64,000 nt of DNA from Phanerochaete sordida (Eukaryota; Basidiomycota; Agaricomycetes; Polyporales; Phanerochaetaceae): contig BPQB01000013.1 in NCBI GenBank assembly GCA_019973155.2, positions 62,001 to 126,000 of the forward strand. Direction: 5' to 3'. Below are positions 1-12,371 of the stretch, piece by piece (the stretch's first letter is position 1; the number at the start of each line of letters is the position of its first letter). The translations under genes were made by a program, and so were the position numbers. Under the pieces are notes generated by a model. It did not search any database, was not told the DNA's origin, and saw only the letters and a program-made list of their open reading frames with translations.

Positions 1-2245
1 CGACCTTCGGTTCGTCGCCTGGGTTCTCTTGAAGCAGCCTATCCAGCATGAATCGGAAGTCCAGACCGTACTCCTCCAGAAGCTGCAGGGTCTATTAGAT
101 ACCTCCTCCAAGCACATGGATGGGGGTTCACCTTTTTGCTATGTACATGTGTTATCTTCTTAGCATCCTCCACTGTCTGAGAGTCGACGTCCGAGATGTA
201 GACCTGTCTGCGGAACATCTCCGCGAACGCCTCCACCTGTTCCTTCGCCCACTCTACGAAGCCTGATGGTATCGTTAGCGACTGACGACCACCGTTTTAC
301 GAGCACGACTCACAACTTGCGACTTCGTTCTCCTTGAAGCTGGCGAGAAACCAGTCCGCAGTGTGCTTGATCCCGCTGAAGATGACGACAGCCAGGTCGT
401 TGATGTACATGCCGATGTGTCCCTCGAAGGTTATCATCCGCACGCGCTTGCGCATCACCTCCGTGCGGGACGCGAGGAAGGTGCTGCGCGCGGCCGCACC
501 GGCCTTGAGCCGCGCGAGAAGAGAGATCAGGCGCACGACTGCGGACTTCCTGTTGTTCGGCGAGGACAGCGACACCAGGAGGGCGGAGGTCAGAGACGAC
601 TTCAGTGGCGTAAGTTTGGGTGCGAGCAGCGGCATGGTGTCGAGCTTGCTCTCGCCTACGAAGTACAACCTCAGTACTGAGAAGGGATTCGAATAGTGAT
701 GCATACCCTGCTCAACCAATGCGACGGCATGGTCCCACTTGCGAAGAGCAATAGCTACGGTGAGGTCGTCGCAGAACTCTCCGAGCCATCGTGCATCGCG
801 CTCGGCCTTCTCCTTGGCGGACGACCCGATGTCAGACTTCCCGGTCATCTCTGCCAGGAAGTCGGGAAGCGCGGGTACGTCTGGTATTTGTGAGGCCCCC
901 TACAGGCAGAGATTCCATCAGCCATCCCAGCAGACGGAGCACGAGGACTTACATCGCCACCGCCGACCCAAAGACTCTTCCGCCGTTGGTGCTCTCCTTC
1001 GCGTTCTTTCCGTCGTTTCGCAGCAAGCTCCTCTGCCACATGCCTGAACTGCGAGAGCAGATGCTTCTTGTCCGAAGCCACCTCAGTCCGGTAGACGTGC
1101 GTTTCCTTGTTATACCGGATCTTGAACACGTTCGTCATGGCTATGGCGACAAATCAGCACAGCAAGCAAGATGTGTCGCGCATGGCGCACATTGCGTATC
1201 CTTGGTGTCGAGCACGAGCATCTCGTTCAAGGGCCAGCACCGCTCCGCGATCAGCTTGTCGCTCTCGCCGTTGTTCCTGCGCCGTCGCCGCCGGGCGACG
1301 AGCACGGCATCGTCGATCAGGACGAAATGCACAGCATGGTCTACCTTGTATGTTGCGGGGTTCAAAGCGAGGATGTTGTCCATCTCGAGAATGACATGGC
1401 GGCCAGGCGTCGTGGGTACGAACTTGCTCGAGCCTTCAATCTGATTGTGCAGGTTCTGCATCTGCGTCGCGTACAGCACGCGCAGGTCAGCAATCGACGA
1501 GCGGACATTTCTACGACGTTCTTGTGGCATGTCAATTGCGGCACTGTGTAGAGGCAAGTGAAGACGCACCAGCGACCGAGGCAGAGTCGTCTATGTGCAG
1601 CAAGGAAGGCATGCCCTTCCACTCTGCTAGCGCCTCTTTTAATTCGAGCATCTCGCTTTCAAGGGTGCTGACTTCTTTCGAGACCATGACGAACTCTGCG
1701 TAGCTGCCCACCTGTGTCACTATCTGAACGCACACTCACAGGCTGCGCAACTCACTTCTTGAACACGTTACGCTGCAGGTCACGCGAGACATCGTCTTTG
1801 GAGGCCTGAAGTGACGACTGCAGCGATCTCAGCTCCGCCTCTGTAGAGTTTGCCATCTTGAGCTTCAGGTCTGATCCGCGCTCTCATTCAACGCTAGGAC
1901 ATACACATGAGGGACGTGCTTACAAGCGTCCGGGTCGAACTCATCCTGGTCCAGCAGCCTCTTCTCAATCTCTCTCTGGTCCTCCCGCGGCTCCTCCGTG
2001 CGCGGTATGGAGATGTCTGCGCCGCGGTAGCCTGGGCGCAGCGCGAGAGGCAGCGACGGCATCGCGGGGATGTCCCCTCCGGTGGGCGACGATATGTCCG
2101 CATAGCGCATGGACATGCGCTTCTTGATCTTGTCATCGACACGGGTAGACTTGCGCTCGCCAGCACGCCCCTGCCTGATCGTCGGCTCGCGCTTCTGCCC
2201 CTTGGGGCGGGCCTGCGACGGCCGCCGTGTGCGAAGGGACTGCAT
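1..2245 (-). CDS. EXO84: Exocyst complex component Exo84 (3' end cut by window)
   Basis: Subunit of the octameric exocyst, which tethers secretory vesicles to the plasma membrane. Spliced from several exons on the minus strand. The N-terminus is basic and contains LLDQDEFDPDAC, followed by a coiled-coil segment (VMVSKEVSTLESEMLELKEAL, about 1590-1735). A PH-like domain follows (KFVPTTPGRHVILEMDNI at about 1400, then a basic RRRRRR loop). The C-terminal helical Exo84 region includes VAIALRKWDHAVALVEQG (about 720-780) and ends at the window edge with the exon EEYGLDFRFMLDRLL. The start ATG at 2245 is the only good candidate upstream of the N-terminal exon. It is divergent from the DNA methyltransferase with 268 bp between the starts, so the two probably share a promoter. 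The stop codon lies outside the window. Family assignment is firm. Confidence 0.9.
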
Positions 2246-2513
2246 GGTTGCTGTTGCTGTGTGCCGGGGGATCTCTTGCGGTTAGAGCAGACAGGCGGAA
2301 CCGAGATGACAAGAGCAAGGGGAGGGGTGGGGATAGCCTGCGGGAAAGGCGGGACGAGTCCCGGGAGGCGGAGGTGGTGAGACGGAGGACGCTGTGCGCT
2401 GTTTCCAGCCGTGACACGCGGGCGACGGCAACTGCCGCGCCACGAAGGACGCGACTACGCGCCCGGGGAACTCGTCCCACGCGCCCACATCTTCCAATTC
2501 ATGCTTCCCAGCG
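2246..2513. promoter_or_regulatory. Divergent promoter region EXO84 / DNA methyltransferase
   Basis: A 268-bp gap between two start codons that point away from each other. It must hold both promoters, since neither gene has room for another. No clear TATA box was seen. The sequence is GA/CT-rich. Confidence 0.6.
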
Positions 2514-5500
2514 ATGCCCCCTCGTAACAGGCCCACGGCCTTGGACGTCACAGATGGCTACTCGAGCAGTCACACCTCGCTCGACACATCGAGCAACTGG
2601 TCTCCCTTTGCCCGCTCGGCGACGCGGACGCCCGCGTCGACGTCCACTTTGGCTTCAAGTTCCCGCAGCTACTCGCCGGCGTCGTCTGCTGGAGCTAGAA
2701 CCCTAGTGGGAACACCTCGAGATGCACAGGGTAAGGGTGGCAAACGCCGGTACGAAGACATTGAGAAGGACAGGAGTCAGGCAGGCAAAGGGAAGCAGGT
2801 ACGCCTATCACATTAGTCCTTCATCAGACGCGTCTAACCACGTGGATCGCTCGTAGCCTGAGAAGCGGACGCGGTCTTCGCAAGCACAGAGTATGTGTCA
2901 TGAAAACTCGCTTAGTGTATCGTCGTAACTCTATCCTAGAGCCCCGTATTCCGACTGATGCCTTGGAGAACTACGACGAAGAAGGGCCAAGAACTTTTGT
3001 GGACGGAGAGGACGCGGACGACGTCGATCCGTCCGGTGACAACAAGCCCATCCGCACACTCACTGACTTCTTCGTCTGTGACCATGGCACGGAAGAGCAT
3101 GTGTCTCTCGAGGGTCTATTCGACTCCGAAAGCCGCTCGGAGCTCCGCGCCTACGGGGACGTCGGGCCCATGTTAGAAAACGAGGAGGATGCAGTGCTAG
3201 ATGATGATGCGGAGGACGCGCCGAAACGCCGTTTGCGCACGACCGCAATAAATGGCTTCTCTTTGGACTACACATCGCTAAGCCAGTGAGGTCGCCGTAG
3301 CTGCATTGCGTTGGTGAGCCAACTGACAATCTGCGTAGCACAGTCTATATTCAAACAAGATACGCGTGGTATGCACTCAAGACCCCCGCCAAAGAATACG
3401 CCGGGACATGGAAATCGTTCTATCGTCCTCATCTCATCGCCCAATTAATAATGTCATACGCGACGCGCCACCCTGCCCGGTGTACGAAAGAAAGTATGCG
3501 CAAGAGGTTCGTCAACACGTACCGTGAGGAGACTGGAGATCAGATTTTGAACGAGGACATAGACCAGGCTGTAAGTGGTTGACTTCAAAGGCAGCTTTCA
3601 TATACCAAACCAAGAGGTTTACTATCGCAGGAGCGAATTCTGATTGAGCTGCTCCAAGACGCCGAAAGCGACGTCGAGGATGATATGCCTCAGGACAACG
3701 CAAACCCATACGCCGAGGCCCTCAAGTCCGCATACATCCGCGACCTGCGCGACACCAAGCTGCCAGCGCGCGGCGGGCGCCGCGCGTGGAACAACGACTC
3801 GAAGACGCGGCGCAAGCTCTACAACACGACCGACCTCGACCTGCTCGTGCACCGGCCCGGCGAGCAGAACATCACGACGATCACGCCGCTCGTGAGCCGG
3901 CTCTCCGACGGGCTGTTCATGGGCGAGCAGTTCCACGTGCTCGGCGGCCAGCAGCACACGGAGGACCAGCGGCGCGCCGCGGAGAAGCAGCAGCGCCAGC
4001 TGCTTGTGCAGTTCCTCAGGCGCGCACAAGAGCCGGCGGGGCGGGTCGACTTTCCGATGCGCTTTGAGGTCCAGCGGCACAGCGACTTCTGGGCGGGTGC
4101 GACCGCGGACGGCGTTACCTACGAGGTATGTGCGTGTTCATCGGGATGTGCGCCGCGGAGGACTTACGTCGGGTCTGAGGTGGGAGACGTGGTGCTTGTA
4201 TCGGCGGGGCAATTCAAGGGGCGCGCGCCGCCTGGGGAGATCCCTGCTCATGTTGAGCCAGACGGATCGAATATCCCCGCAGGAGCCGCGCTGTGGGATT
4301 ACTTCTGGTGCGAACATAAGCATCCATTGCCTTCGGTGCGAAAATTCACTTCGCCAGGTTTGCGCAAATTATGTACTTCAACTTGAAGAAGAAAACGGTG
4401 CATTTGCGGTGGTTCGAGCACTCGTCGAAGACGGTAATGCAAGAGTATGGTGGAACGCACTACTGGATCCATGCGGACTGTTACTCACATGTGCCCCAGG
4501 ATCTTCGACCCGCATGAGCTGTTTTTGACAGACATCTGCGACGACGCAGATGTCCGCGCGCTAGTGGGCAAGATCGAAGGAGTCGAGCACCGCCAGCAGC
4601 CTCTACTGAAGCGTCAGCACGGGCGATTTTCACACAACCCTCCGCGCCCGCCACGAGAGAACGGTCGGTTCTTCTACAGGTGCGCCCTCTAACGACGCAC
4701 TTTCCCAAGTGTGCTCACGACTTTGCAAGCTTCAAGTACAGCGACACGAACGGCGCGTTCGTAGGACTAAGCGATTCAGACGTCCAGCCCCCGTTCAAGA
4801 GACCGCCGGACAATTGCCCCGTCTGTCTGCGCGAAGCCGAACGGCTCCAAACTGAGTATCCCCAGGTCGTCGAGGGCGGCAAGGGCGTTGCCTACCGGGG
4901 CACGAACTATCATGTCCACGACTTTGCTATGATCAGAGTCGCGGGTGCGCCAGTGTGCATGATTGCGCAGATCATTGGCATTGCCGCCGACAACAGCGCA
5001 CGCAGGCAGGGGTCGTGCAACCTCCAGGTCGTGCCGCTCGGACGCTTCAACGATATCGTGCACCTCTGCGAGGACGAAGACGCCGTCAAGGACGAGGTAC
5101 GTTCGCTTTCATCGACTGGGCGGCCGCACCTCACCCCGATTTGCAGCGCCACCTGTACATCGTCACCGACACAGAAGCCGAGTACATCGAGGTCAACGCC
5201 GCCGACCTCATCCGCCGGTGCCACGTCGCGAACTGCCACTCGCTCCCGCACTACTGGGCGCGCGACCTCGCCGCGTACCTCGCCGCATCGCCCTACCACT
5301 TCTACGCGAAGTACCGCTTCCCGCGGCTCGCGGTCGCGCGCTGGCGCGACGTGCGCCCGCTCTCGCGCGGCTCGCGCTGCCCCGACGTCTGCGCGGCGTG
5401 CTTCCGCGCCGACGAGGCGCGCGTGCGCGCGCTGCGCGACTTCACGGATGCGAGGGCGCGGCGGCCGCTCCGCGCGTTCGACCCGTTCGGCGGCGTCGGC

Positions 5501-7407
5501 GCGTTCGCGCTCGCGATGCAGGACGCGGGGTGCATGAAGCTTACGCACGCGATCGAGATCTCGCCGTCGGCGGCGCTGACGCTCAAGTACGTTGGCTGTT
5601 CTCTGCTGGGGTGTTTGGAGCTGATCGTGGATGACAGGAAGAACTCGCCCGACACGGTCGTCTACAACCAGTGCGCGAACCGCATCCTCGCAGAGGCGGT
5701 CAAGAAAGTGCGCATAGCCGGCCACCAGCTGCCGCCGAACTACAAGCCCATCTTCAAGGACAGCGCTACGCTGGCGCCTCTGCCGCCTCCACTGAAACCG
5801 GGAGATATCGACTGCATCGTCGCGGGGTTTCCATGGTAGGTTCTGCCTATCCCTGCATCTTGAGGAGCACAAAACGAGAGGGCCTCATTGCAGCCAGCCC
5901 CATTCTCGGATGAACATGTTCCAGAAGGCAGACGACAGAAAGAGCCACCTCATCCTGAACCTGCTTTCGTGGGTAGACTTCTTGGAGCCGAAGTTCTGCT
6001 ACTTCGAGAACGTCCGCGGATTTCTGCAGTACAATCTTAATGCCGTTCAGGCCAGCAGGTACAAGGTATCGGGCGGCATCCAGATGGGGGGCTTTAAGTT
6101 CTTGGTGCGGGCCCTGCTGACAATGGGGTAAGCGCGTGCTCCCCATCGCGCGCGTTCCGTGTGCTGACCTGTCGATGAACAGGTACCAAGTCCGGTTCGC
6201 CGTCCTCCAGGCCGCGCACTACGGCACCCCACAGACACGGGTGCGCTTCTTCCTCATCGCAGCGCAGCTCGGCCAGCCGCTCCCCAACCTCCCGACACCG
6301 CTGTACTCATTCCCGAACCACGAGGCGCTCGAGATCAAGTTCCTGCACGGGCTCAGCGTGCGGCCCGTCCTCACGGAGCGCAGCGCCATGCCCTTCCGGC
6401 ACGTCTCCGTCGATGACGCGATCGGGGACCTGCTGCGCTGGGACTGGTGCGCCCATGTCCGTTCACTGGCACTCCGGGGAACTGACACGACACAGGGTGA
6501 ATCCCCGCGAGAAGCGGCGCGACCGGCGCGAGCGCGCGGACCCCGCCACGGGCAGGCGCATCCCCGCCGTCGAGGTCGAGAAGCTGAAGAAGGCGGTGGG
6601 CCCGCTCGCGCCCGGCGCCGTGCGCTACCACGGGCCCCCGCGCACGCGCTTCCAGCAGCAGGCCCGCGCGAGGCAGGACGCGATCCGGGACCTGCAGCAC
6701 ATCACGCGGGTGCTGAAGCCGGACACGGTCGCGCGGTGAGTCGCGCGCGTCTGCGCGAGGGCATGGGGCTCACTGGTCCCCAGAGTCACGTTGATTCCGC
6801 TCGAGCAGGGCGCGGACTACCATGGTGAGTGGAGAACTGGACGCGGAGCGTAGCAGATGGTGACGGAGAGCGGACACAGCGCTGTTACAGAACCCGGCGG
6901 TCCCCGTGGAACTGCTCGAGTGGCACTGGGCCGACCCCAAGTCTGCCGTCGCGCGCAAGGGCTTCCGTAATGGCCTCTACGGCCGCCTGGACCCCGCGAC
7001 GTGGTTCCAGACGACCGTCACGAATGTGGAGCCCACTGCCAAGCAGTGCAAGGTGCTGAACCCCTACGTGAGTGGCCGTTGCGTGGCGCATGCGCAGTAG
7101 AGCTGACCGAACCACAGTGCAAACGCGTCGTCTCGGTGCGAGAGCTCGCGCGGTCGCAGGGGTTTCCGGACCATTTCCAGTTTTACTGCTATGGCAATTT
7201 GAACGTCAAGACTGTATGCCTTCTCCCCAAACCTCACGCTGTCGGGTACTGACAGAGTATGCACAGATGCAACGTGAGATTGGCAATGCGGTTCCGTGGC
7301 CTGTCGGTTATGCATTAGGGCGTGAGCTCCGGGACGCGCTGTTCGAAGACTGGCTACTTCGAAGGCCAGACGATTCCGATGTGGTCACGTTGGATTCCGA
7401 TGATTAG
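2514..7407 (+). CDS. DNMT1-type DNA (cytosine-5) methyltransferase with RFD and two BAH domains
   Basis: Methylates cytosine in nuclear DNA and belongs to the DNMT1 maintenance class of basidiomycetes. Domains in order: a Ser/Thr-rich N-terminus, a replication-foci-like region (PIRTLTDFFVCDHGTEEHV, about 3045-3105), BAH 1 (VGDVVLVSAGQFKG, about 4180-4560), BAH 2 (about 4880-5220), and the catalytic domain. Motif I reads FDPFGGVGAFALAM (5479-5520), motif VI CYFENVRGFL (about 5998-6027), motif VIII GTPQTRVRFFL (about 6223-6256), and motif X REIGNAVPWPVGYAL (7273-7317). Motif IV (GFPCQPHSRMN) appears only after removal of an intron at 5836-5893 that splits the catalytic Cys codon (TG|C). Many short introns interrupt the gene. 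The ATG at 2514 opens the first long frame after the divergent promoter. All core catalytic motifs are present, so activity is likely. Confidence 0.93.
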
Positions 7408-7695
7408 TGGACGTGAAAACAGGTGGTTGGGCGGGACTTGGATATACACACAAATGTACACCGAATATAGCATACTATCTTGAGATTCTGTTTGGCTGTT
7501 GTACACAATGGTATATGCTCCGTGACAGGTGTGGTAGCAATTCGAGAAAAGCTACGATTTGCAGACTTGGGAGGTCTCCTTGAACTACCTGCGGACGTTC
7601 CGACAGGGTGATCGCATCTTCAAACGATGTCAGAATGCCGGCACTAGTAATGCAGACGAGTGTACAACTTACCAAGGGACAGACAAGCGGTCTAT

Positions 7696-8264
7696 TCAGG
7701 CCTCATCCCGCTCATCATCGTCAACCATTTCATAACCAGCCCAAACCACCTCTGAGCAGCTATTGCAGCCGATCAGATGCTGGTCTTTCTCCATGTCCTG
7801 CTCTGTGATGCGATATGCGCCTCCGCAACGACAGTCATAGCTCCAGATGATGTCGTCGAGGTTCTCGTCCTCGTGGACCGTGAACTCCTCGAGTGAGACG
7901 ACCTGAGCCGGACGAGGGCCAGGGCGCGGCTTCGAGCGCGCGGTGTCGTACTTTGTACGAAGCTCGGTAGTGGAGAGTGTCACGAAGGCTCTCTTGAGTG
8001 TGTCAAGGTCGAGAGCATCTTCGCGGCGATCGGGGGCAAGCTGCTTGTCCGGATGGTGAAGAAGCAAAGCGCGGTGGTACGCAGCCTTTATCTCGGCAGT
8101 CGACGCAGATGTCTCGAGAGACAGGACCGCGTAGTAGTCGGGCTCTGCAGATGCATCCAGCGTGGCTGTTGGTGGATTGGGGACAAGATTTGTTGGCGCC
8201 TAGAGAGCATCGGAAGCGACGACCGAGTCGAGGAAGCAAATCCATGATTTGCGCATACTACCAT
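7696..8264 (-). CDS. DPH4: Diphthamide biosynthesis J-protein Dph4
   Basis: A J-domain protein with a CSL/DPH-type zinc finger that supports the Dph1-Dph2 step of diphthamide formation on elongation factor 2 and binds iron. The J domain reads EPDYYAVLSLETSASTAEIK, then YHRALLLHHPDKQ with the HPD motif intact. The C-terminal zinc module has CRCGGAY and CNSCSEVVW. The product is about 170 residues, normal for the family. An in-frame TAG precedes the J-domain exon, immediately at a splice acceptor (8200-8201). The start codon is therefore most likely the ATG at 8264-8262, directly followed by a GTAGTATG donor, leaving an exon that contributes only ATG. The reconstructed start is MAPTNLVPNPP. It is divergent from the magnesium transporter gene. 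Function is firm; the first exon is an inference. Confidence 0.85.
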
Positions 8265-8681
8265 CTCCGCAATCTTATCCCCGGCTCGAGAGCTCGTTCA
8301 AGGCAGCTCAGAGGTTTCTCTGCGTGCTATGAACGTGTGTTCTAGCTCGTGGGGGCCCCCAGAGCCTCAAGGTCGCGCGAAAGTTTGTCCGAATCGGTGA
8401 GGCTCTGCCCCAGAGCTGCTTCGATAGGACAACGTCCGGACGAGGTGCGAGCGAGAGTTTTGCATGACGCGAGGGATGGGGTTCGCTGCGAAAACGTTGG
8501 CGGGGGATGGGATGGAAGGAAGTGGGAGAGAGAAGAGACGGAGCAGTGGAGTGAGCCCGTGCCGCTTTGAGCAAGTCGCTATAGAAGCGAGGGCATGATC
8601 CCACTTCCTGTCCCAAACACCTCCCCACCCTCCGTCCCTCCCTCTCGTCGTCCGTCCAGCTCTGTGTAGGTGGGCACAGAC
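8265..8681. promoter_or_regulatory. Divergent promoter region DPH4 / NIPA transporter
   Basis: 417 bp between two diverging starts. The right part, next to the transporter ATG, is rich in CT/TCC tracts on the plus strand, as is common in fungal promoters lacking a TATA box. No gene was seen. Confidence 0.5.
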
Positions 8682-11014
8682 ATGGCGACTCCCTCAGCGT
8701 CCGCGGCAGGCGCAGACTCCCTGTCGCAGCCAAAGGAGTATAGGGCGTAAGTAACCACCGATACCCCCCTCGCGACGCGTGATCTGAACTCTCGAACCAG
8801 CATCGGCGTGCTCCTCGCCATCGGCTCTGGCGTCCTCATCGGCTCGTCGTTCGTGTTCAAGAAGAAGGGCCTTCTCAGCTCCCAGAAAGGCCATGTAGCG
8901 GGCGAAGGCGTCGCGTACCTCAAGTCGGCAAGTCGCCTCCCGCCTTCCTACGTCAGAGCCCCATGTTGACCGCCGTTCTTCCCACTGCAGCCTATGTGGT
9001 GGACCGGCATGATCATCATGATTCTAGGAGAGCTGTGTAACTTTGCAGCATACGCGTTCGTGGAGGCCATCATAGTCGTACGTCCGCAGCAGTCGCGTCG
9101 CGTCGAGCGTCCCGTTCACGCGTTCGATAGACACCCATGGGCGCGCTCTCTGTCGTCATCTCGTCACTGCTCTCGCATTTCATCCTGGATGAGAAACTTT
9201 CGCTCTTTGGCTGGATCGCATCTATTCAGTGTCTCATCGGCTCCTCGATTCTCGCTTTGAACGGACCCGAAGAACAGAGCGTGAACACGATCGACGGCTT
9301 CCGCGAGCTGTTCGTGACGCCCTGGTTCCTCAGCTACGCCGGCGTCCTCATCGTCGCTTCCATCGTCCTCGCGGTGTGGGTTGCACCGAAGTATGGGAAG
9401 AGAAGCATGCTACCTTGTGAGTACATCTCGCTGGCTGCATATACTCGTGATGTTGATGGGGCCGAACAGATATCGGCATTTGCAGTCTTATTGGAGGCAT
9501 CAGCGTGAGCTGTACCCAGGGCCTTGGTGCTTGCATTTTGACTAGCATTCGTGGCCATAATCAGGTGAACAATCATCCCGTGCCCGTGTATTCGACTACA
9601 ACTAAGACAATTTTAGTTCAAGAACTGGTTCATCTATTTCCTCATGATCTTGGTGGTCATCACTCTTTGTGAGCGTACTTCACAATATCTTATAGACAGT
9701 CTCCTCACAACAAGCATATATCAGTAACCGAGATTTATTATCTCAATGTAGCCTTGGCAATGTACAATACAGGTATGTTCGTCCAGCCCTGCCATTCAAC
9801 CACTTCTAACTCAATTGTACAGCTATGGGTACGTAGTCGATAATCTCGCACGCTGGCCAACAGCTGACATCTGGCCCATGAAGTCACGCCCACGTACTAT
9901 GTCTTGTGTAAGTGTTAGTGTCTTGTATCTAAGCGAAAGGCATTGACCGCATTCCTACAGTCACTTTCTGCACTCTTGTCACCTCTGTTGTAAGTCGGTC
10001 CTGGATAGTGCTTGCAATCGACGCTCACGAAGTACTTCCAGATCCTCTACCAGGGTTTGAAAGCGAGCGTTACCCAAATTGTCACCGTGGTGCTTGCATT
10101 CTTGATTATCTGTTCTGGCATCTTTATCCTTCAGATGTCGAAAGTCGACCCACGCAAGCTCCATAAGGTGCGCCTCTTCTGCCGGGCGCACAAACTCTCG
10201 GATCTGACGTCCGATTCCACAGGTTGATGAGCACACGACTCTCTGGCTAGAGGTCGCTCGCGCAGAAGCAGACCCCAATGCCGCACGCAGGGCCACCCTC
10301 CGCCGCGCCACCTCATTCCGGTCCCACCACTCCGACGCACGCTCTCGCAACTCAGGCATGCCTTCCCATGGCCATACAGACAGCGACGCCGCGCCCCAAC
10401 TTCACCTGCGCCACCATGTTCATAACGAGGGCAACCCTGACGAATTCGAATGGAGCTTCGAGTCCGACGCGCAGTCGACTCGTGAAATCGTGGAGAAGAG
10501 CGAGGAACCCGGCATTGACGCGCTCCGCGGAACGTTCGGTGCGATTGGTACCATCATCCGCGCGAAGCGGCGCATGAGGGCGCTCTCTGCCGCCAGCCAT
10601 GGCTCGCGCAGCACCATCAGCCAAGACACGGAGGTCCGGACAAGTACGAACGTCAGACCTAGCTGGTTGGCCGGGCACTGGGTCACACCTAAAGGCAGCC
10701 GCTTCCAGCCGATGCACGACGACAGCGACGTGGAGAAGGGTCGCGTCGAGATCACCGAAGTTTCAGAGGAAGAAAACATCACCGAGAAACCCCGCACCCT
10801 CTCTCCGGAAACCACCCCGCGCTCCCTGCCGCACCACATCCATCCTGCGACCTCAAGCACGATCCCCCTCAACGCGATTGGCACCACCAAGTCATCCATC
10901 CACTTTGCCAGCGACTCGATCTCCTCGGATAGCTTGTTGTCCTCAGAGAACAAGCACACCAGCTTGACGAACATCACGAACAGAACAAGTGTCGACAAGG
11001 CACGACTGGCCTGA
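8682..11014 (+). CDS. NIPA-family (DUF803) magnesium transporter
   Basis: A multi-pass membrane protein of the NIPA/SLC57 Mg2+ transporter family within the drug/metabolite transporter fold. The N-terminus MATPSASAAGADSLSQPKEY is followed by the first membrane segment (IGVLLAIGSGVLIGSSFVF) and the family motif FKKKGLL. Next come WWTGMIIMILGELCNFAAYAF, PMGALSVVISSLLSHFIL, a helix rich in I/V/A (about 9340-9390), and late helices including YYVLF and IVTVVLAFLIICSGIFIL (about 10077-10130). I count about eight to nine membrane segments, then a hydrophilic Ser/Thr/Glu-rich tail of roughly 270 residues (10200-11014) with no recognised domain. Several introns interrupt the membrane part; the tail is mostly one exon. 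The long C-terminal tail is typical of fungal members. Confidence 0.9.
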
Positions 11015-11791
11015 TTTCGGACTGGGTAACTTATACGGATTTTCCCATCTTTTCTAATGTACATGATACTGTTCTGTAATGATCCACCACCTTCGCATAC
11101 CGCAGATTTTGTCGATACACTCATGACGTCGTCACGAAATATCACGACCTGTCTTGGCGCTGCGTTCCCTTCATGTCTTTGTGGGAGTGAGGACTGCGCG
11201 AATCAGGTGCGTTAGCTCGAATCTGCTCCGCTGTGCAGGTCCTCGATCTGGTAAGCAGGTTCAGCCTAGTACGTTCGTCGTTTGCTGATGCTTTTTGCTG
11301 CAGGTCATCCGCCAGCTTCGGCGATGGAAGGCAGTCGCTGAAACACTTACCGCACATCCATACCCCGGTGATGACAGTACGTCCATTGTGCTCAGGGGCT
11401 CGCAGCCCGTACATGCACGCCCGGGGACGCTCTTCCCGGGTCTGGGATCCGTGCCACCGTGCTTCGCGTCCGTGCACGTTCACCGATCGCCCGCGGTGCT
11501 GTGAGGCCCGCGACGTCGCTGCGCCCGGATGCGCTGTCTCGTCTGTACTCCAGTTTGTCTGCCGAGCTCTTGCAGCACGCTCAACGGCACACGCTGGCCG
11601 ACGAAAGTCATCGGGCCTCGATGACGAGCATCCGGAGGGGGTTCCTGTGCAGACCTGTACGGCGTAAGCTGCGCGGGTGTGACGGTGAGGAGAGTTATAA
11701 AGCTTCACGAATGCATGGCCCGTCCGCGAGGGCGTTGACTTGTGACACCTTCGGTGTGGATTCTCCATCTCCCTCCCTCCCTTCCGCCGCC
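11015..11791. other. Intergenic, with a TATA box for the next gene
   Basis: 777 bp without a supportable gene. A TATAAA at 11696-11701 lies 91 bp upstream of the ATG of the following secreted protein and is a plausible core promoter. Open frames here are short and lack coding character. Confidence 0.55.
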
Positions 11792-12371
11792 ATGAAGCCT
11801 GTCGTGGACGTCGTCACACTCTTATTCTTTGGCCTCATCGCGGTCGTCTCCGCCAATTCCGTTGTGAAGCGTGATGTCTTCGTACCGAAGATCACGAACC
11901 CCCACCTCGGCACGATCCTGGAAGTCGGGCAGAAGTATAACGTCACCTGGTATGTCATGGTCTCCGTTGTAGGATGTCACCGAGGCTGAAGACAGATTCA
12001 GGGACACTGACAACGCACCGGCACAGATAACGAATCCCCTCGGCCAAATCATATTTGCCCAGGACGGCAGGCTCGTTGGCCTCGGTCAGTCACATCCTCA
12101 CAGGCCTCACTTATTATTCCCTCTCGGAAGCAGCTCACGTAGCACGTAGACCACCCGCTTACTGCGAACTTCAGCATTCTCAAAGGCTGGGAAGAGATTA
12201 CCGTACCCTTCGTGGAGACTGACTTTGACTATGCCGTCGTCCGTGAGTGCTGTCATACATCGGGTCAGTCTCAGAGGAAGACTATTCACGATTTACCTAG
12301 TCATTGGTGACTCTGGCAACTTCAGCCCCAACTTCTCCATCCTCAATCTCAACAGGCCAATCCCTCTGTAA
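11792..12371 (+). CDS. Small secreted protein with KRE9/KNH1-like N-terminal domain
   Basis: Four exons. The signal peptide MKPVVDVVTLLFFGLIAVVSA is followed by a single domain with the pattern ITNPHLGTILEVGQKYNVTW, then DNAPAQITNPLGQIIF, DHPLTANFSILKGWEEITVP, DYAVVLIGDSGNFSPNFSI and the stop. This matches the KRE9/KNH-like Ig-type domain found in Ser/Thr-rich GPI-anchored wall proteins of fungi. Introns at 11950-12001 and two further sites restore the frame exactly. Unlike many relatives, the protein (about 120 residues) ends right after the domain. It has no Ser/Thr stalk and no GPI signal, so it should be freely secreted. Its role is probably in the cell wall, which is an inference. The TATA box at 11696 suggests regulated transcription. 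Confidence 0.85.

Noticed and set aside
334..696. Plus-strand frames at the left edge
   Set aside because: They overlap the EXO84 C-terminal exon, which is conserved; the plus frames have no motif.
4910..5872. Long open frames on both strands opposite the methyltransferase catalytic region
   Set aside because: They are Arg/Ala-rich shadows of GC-rich coding sequence. The sense frame carries the methyltransferase motifs.
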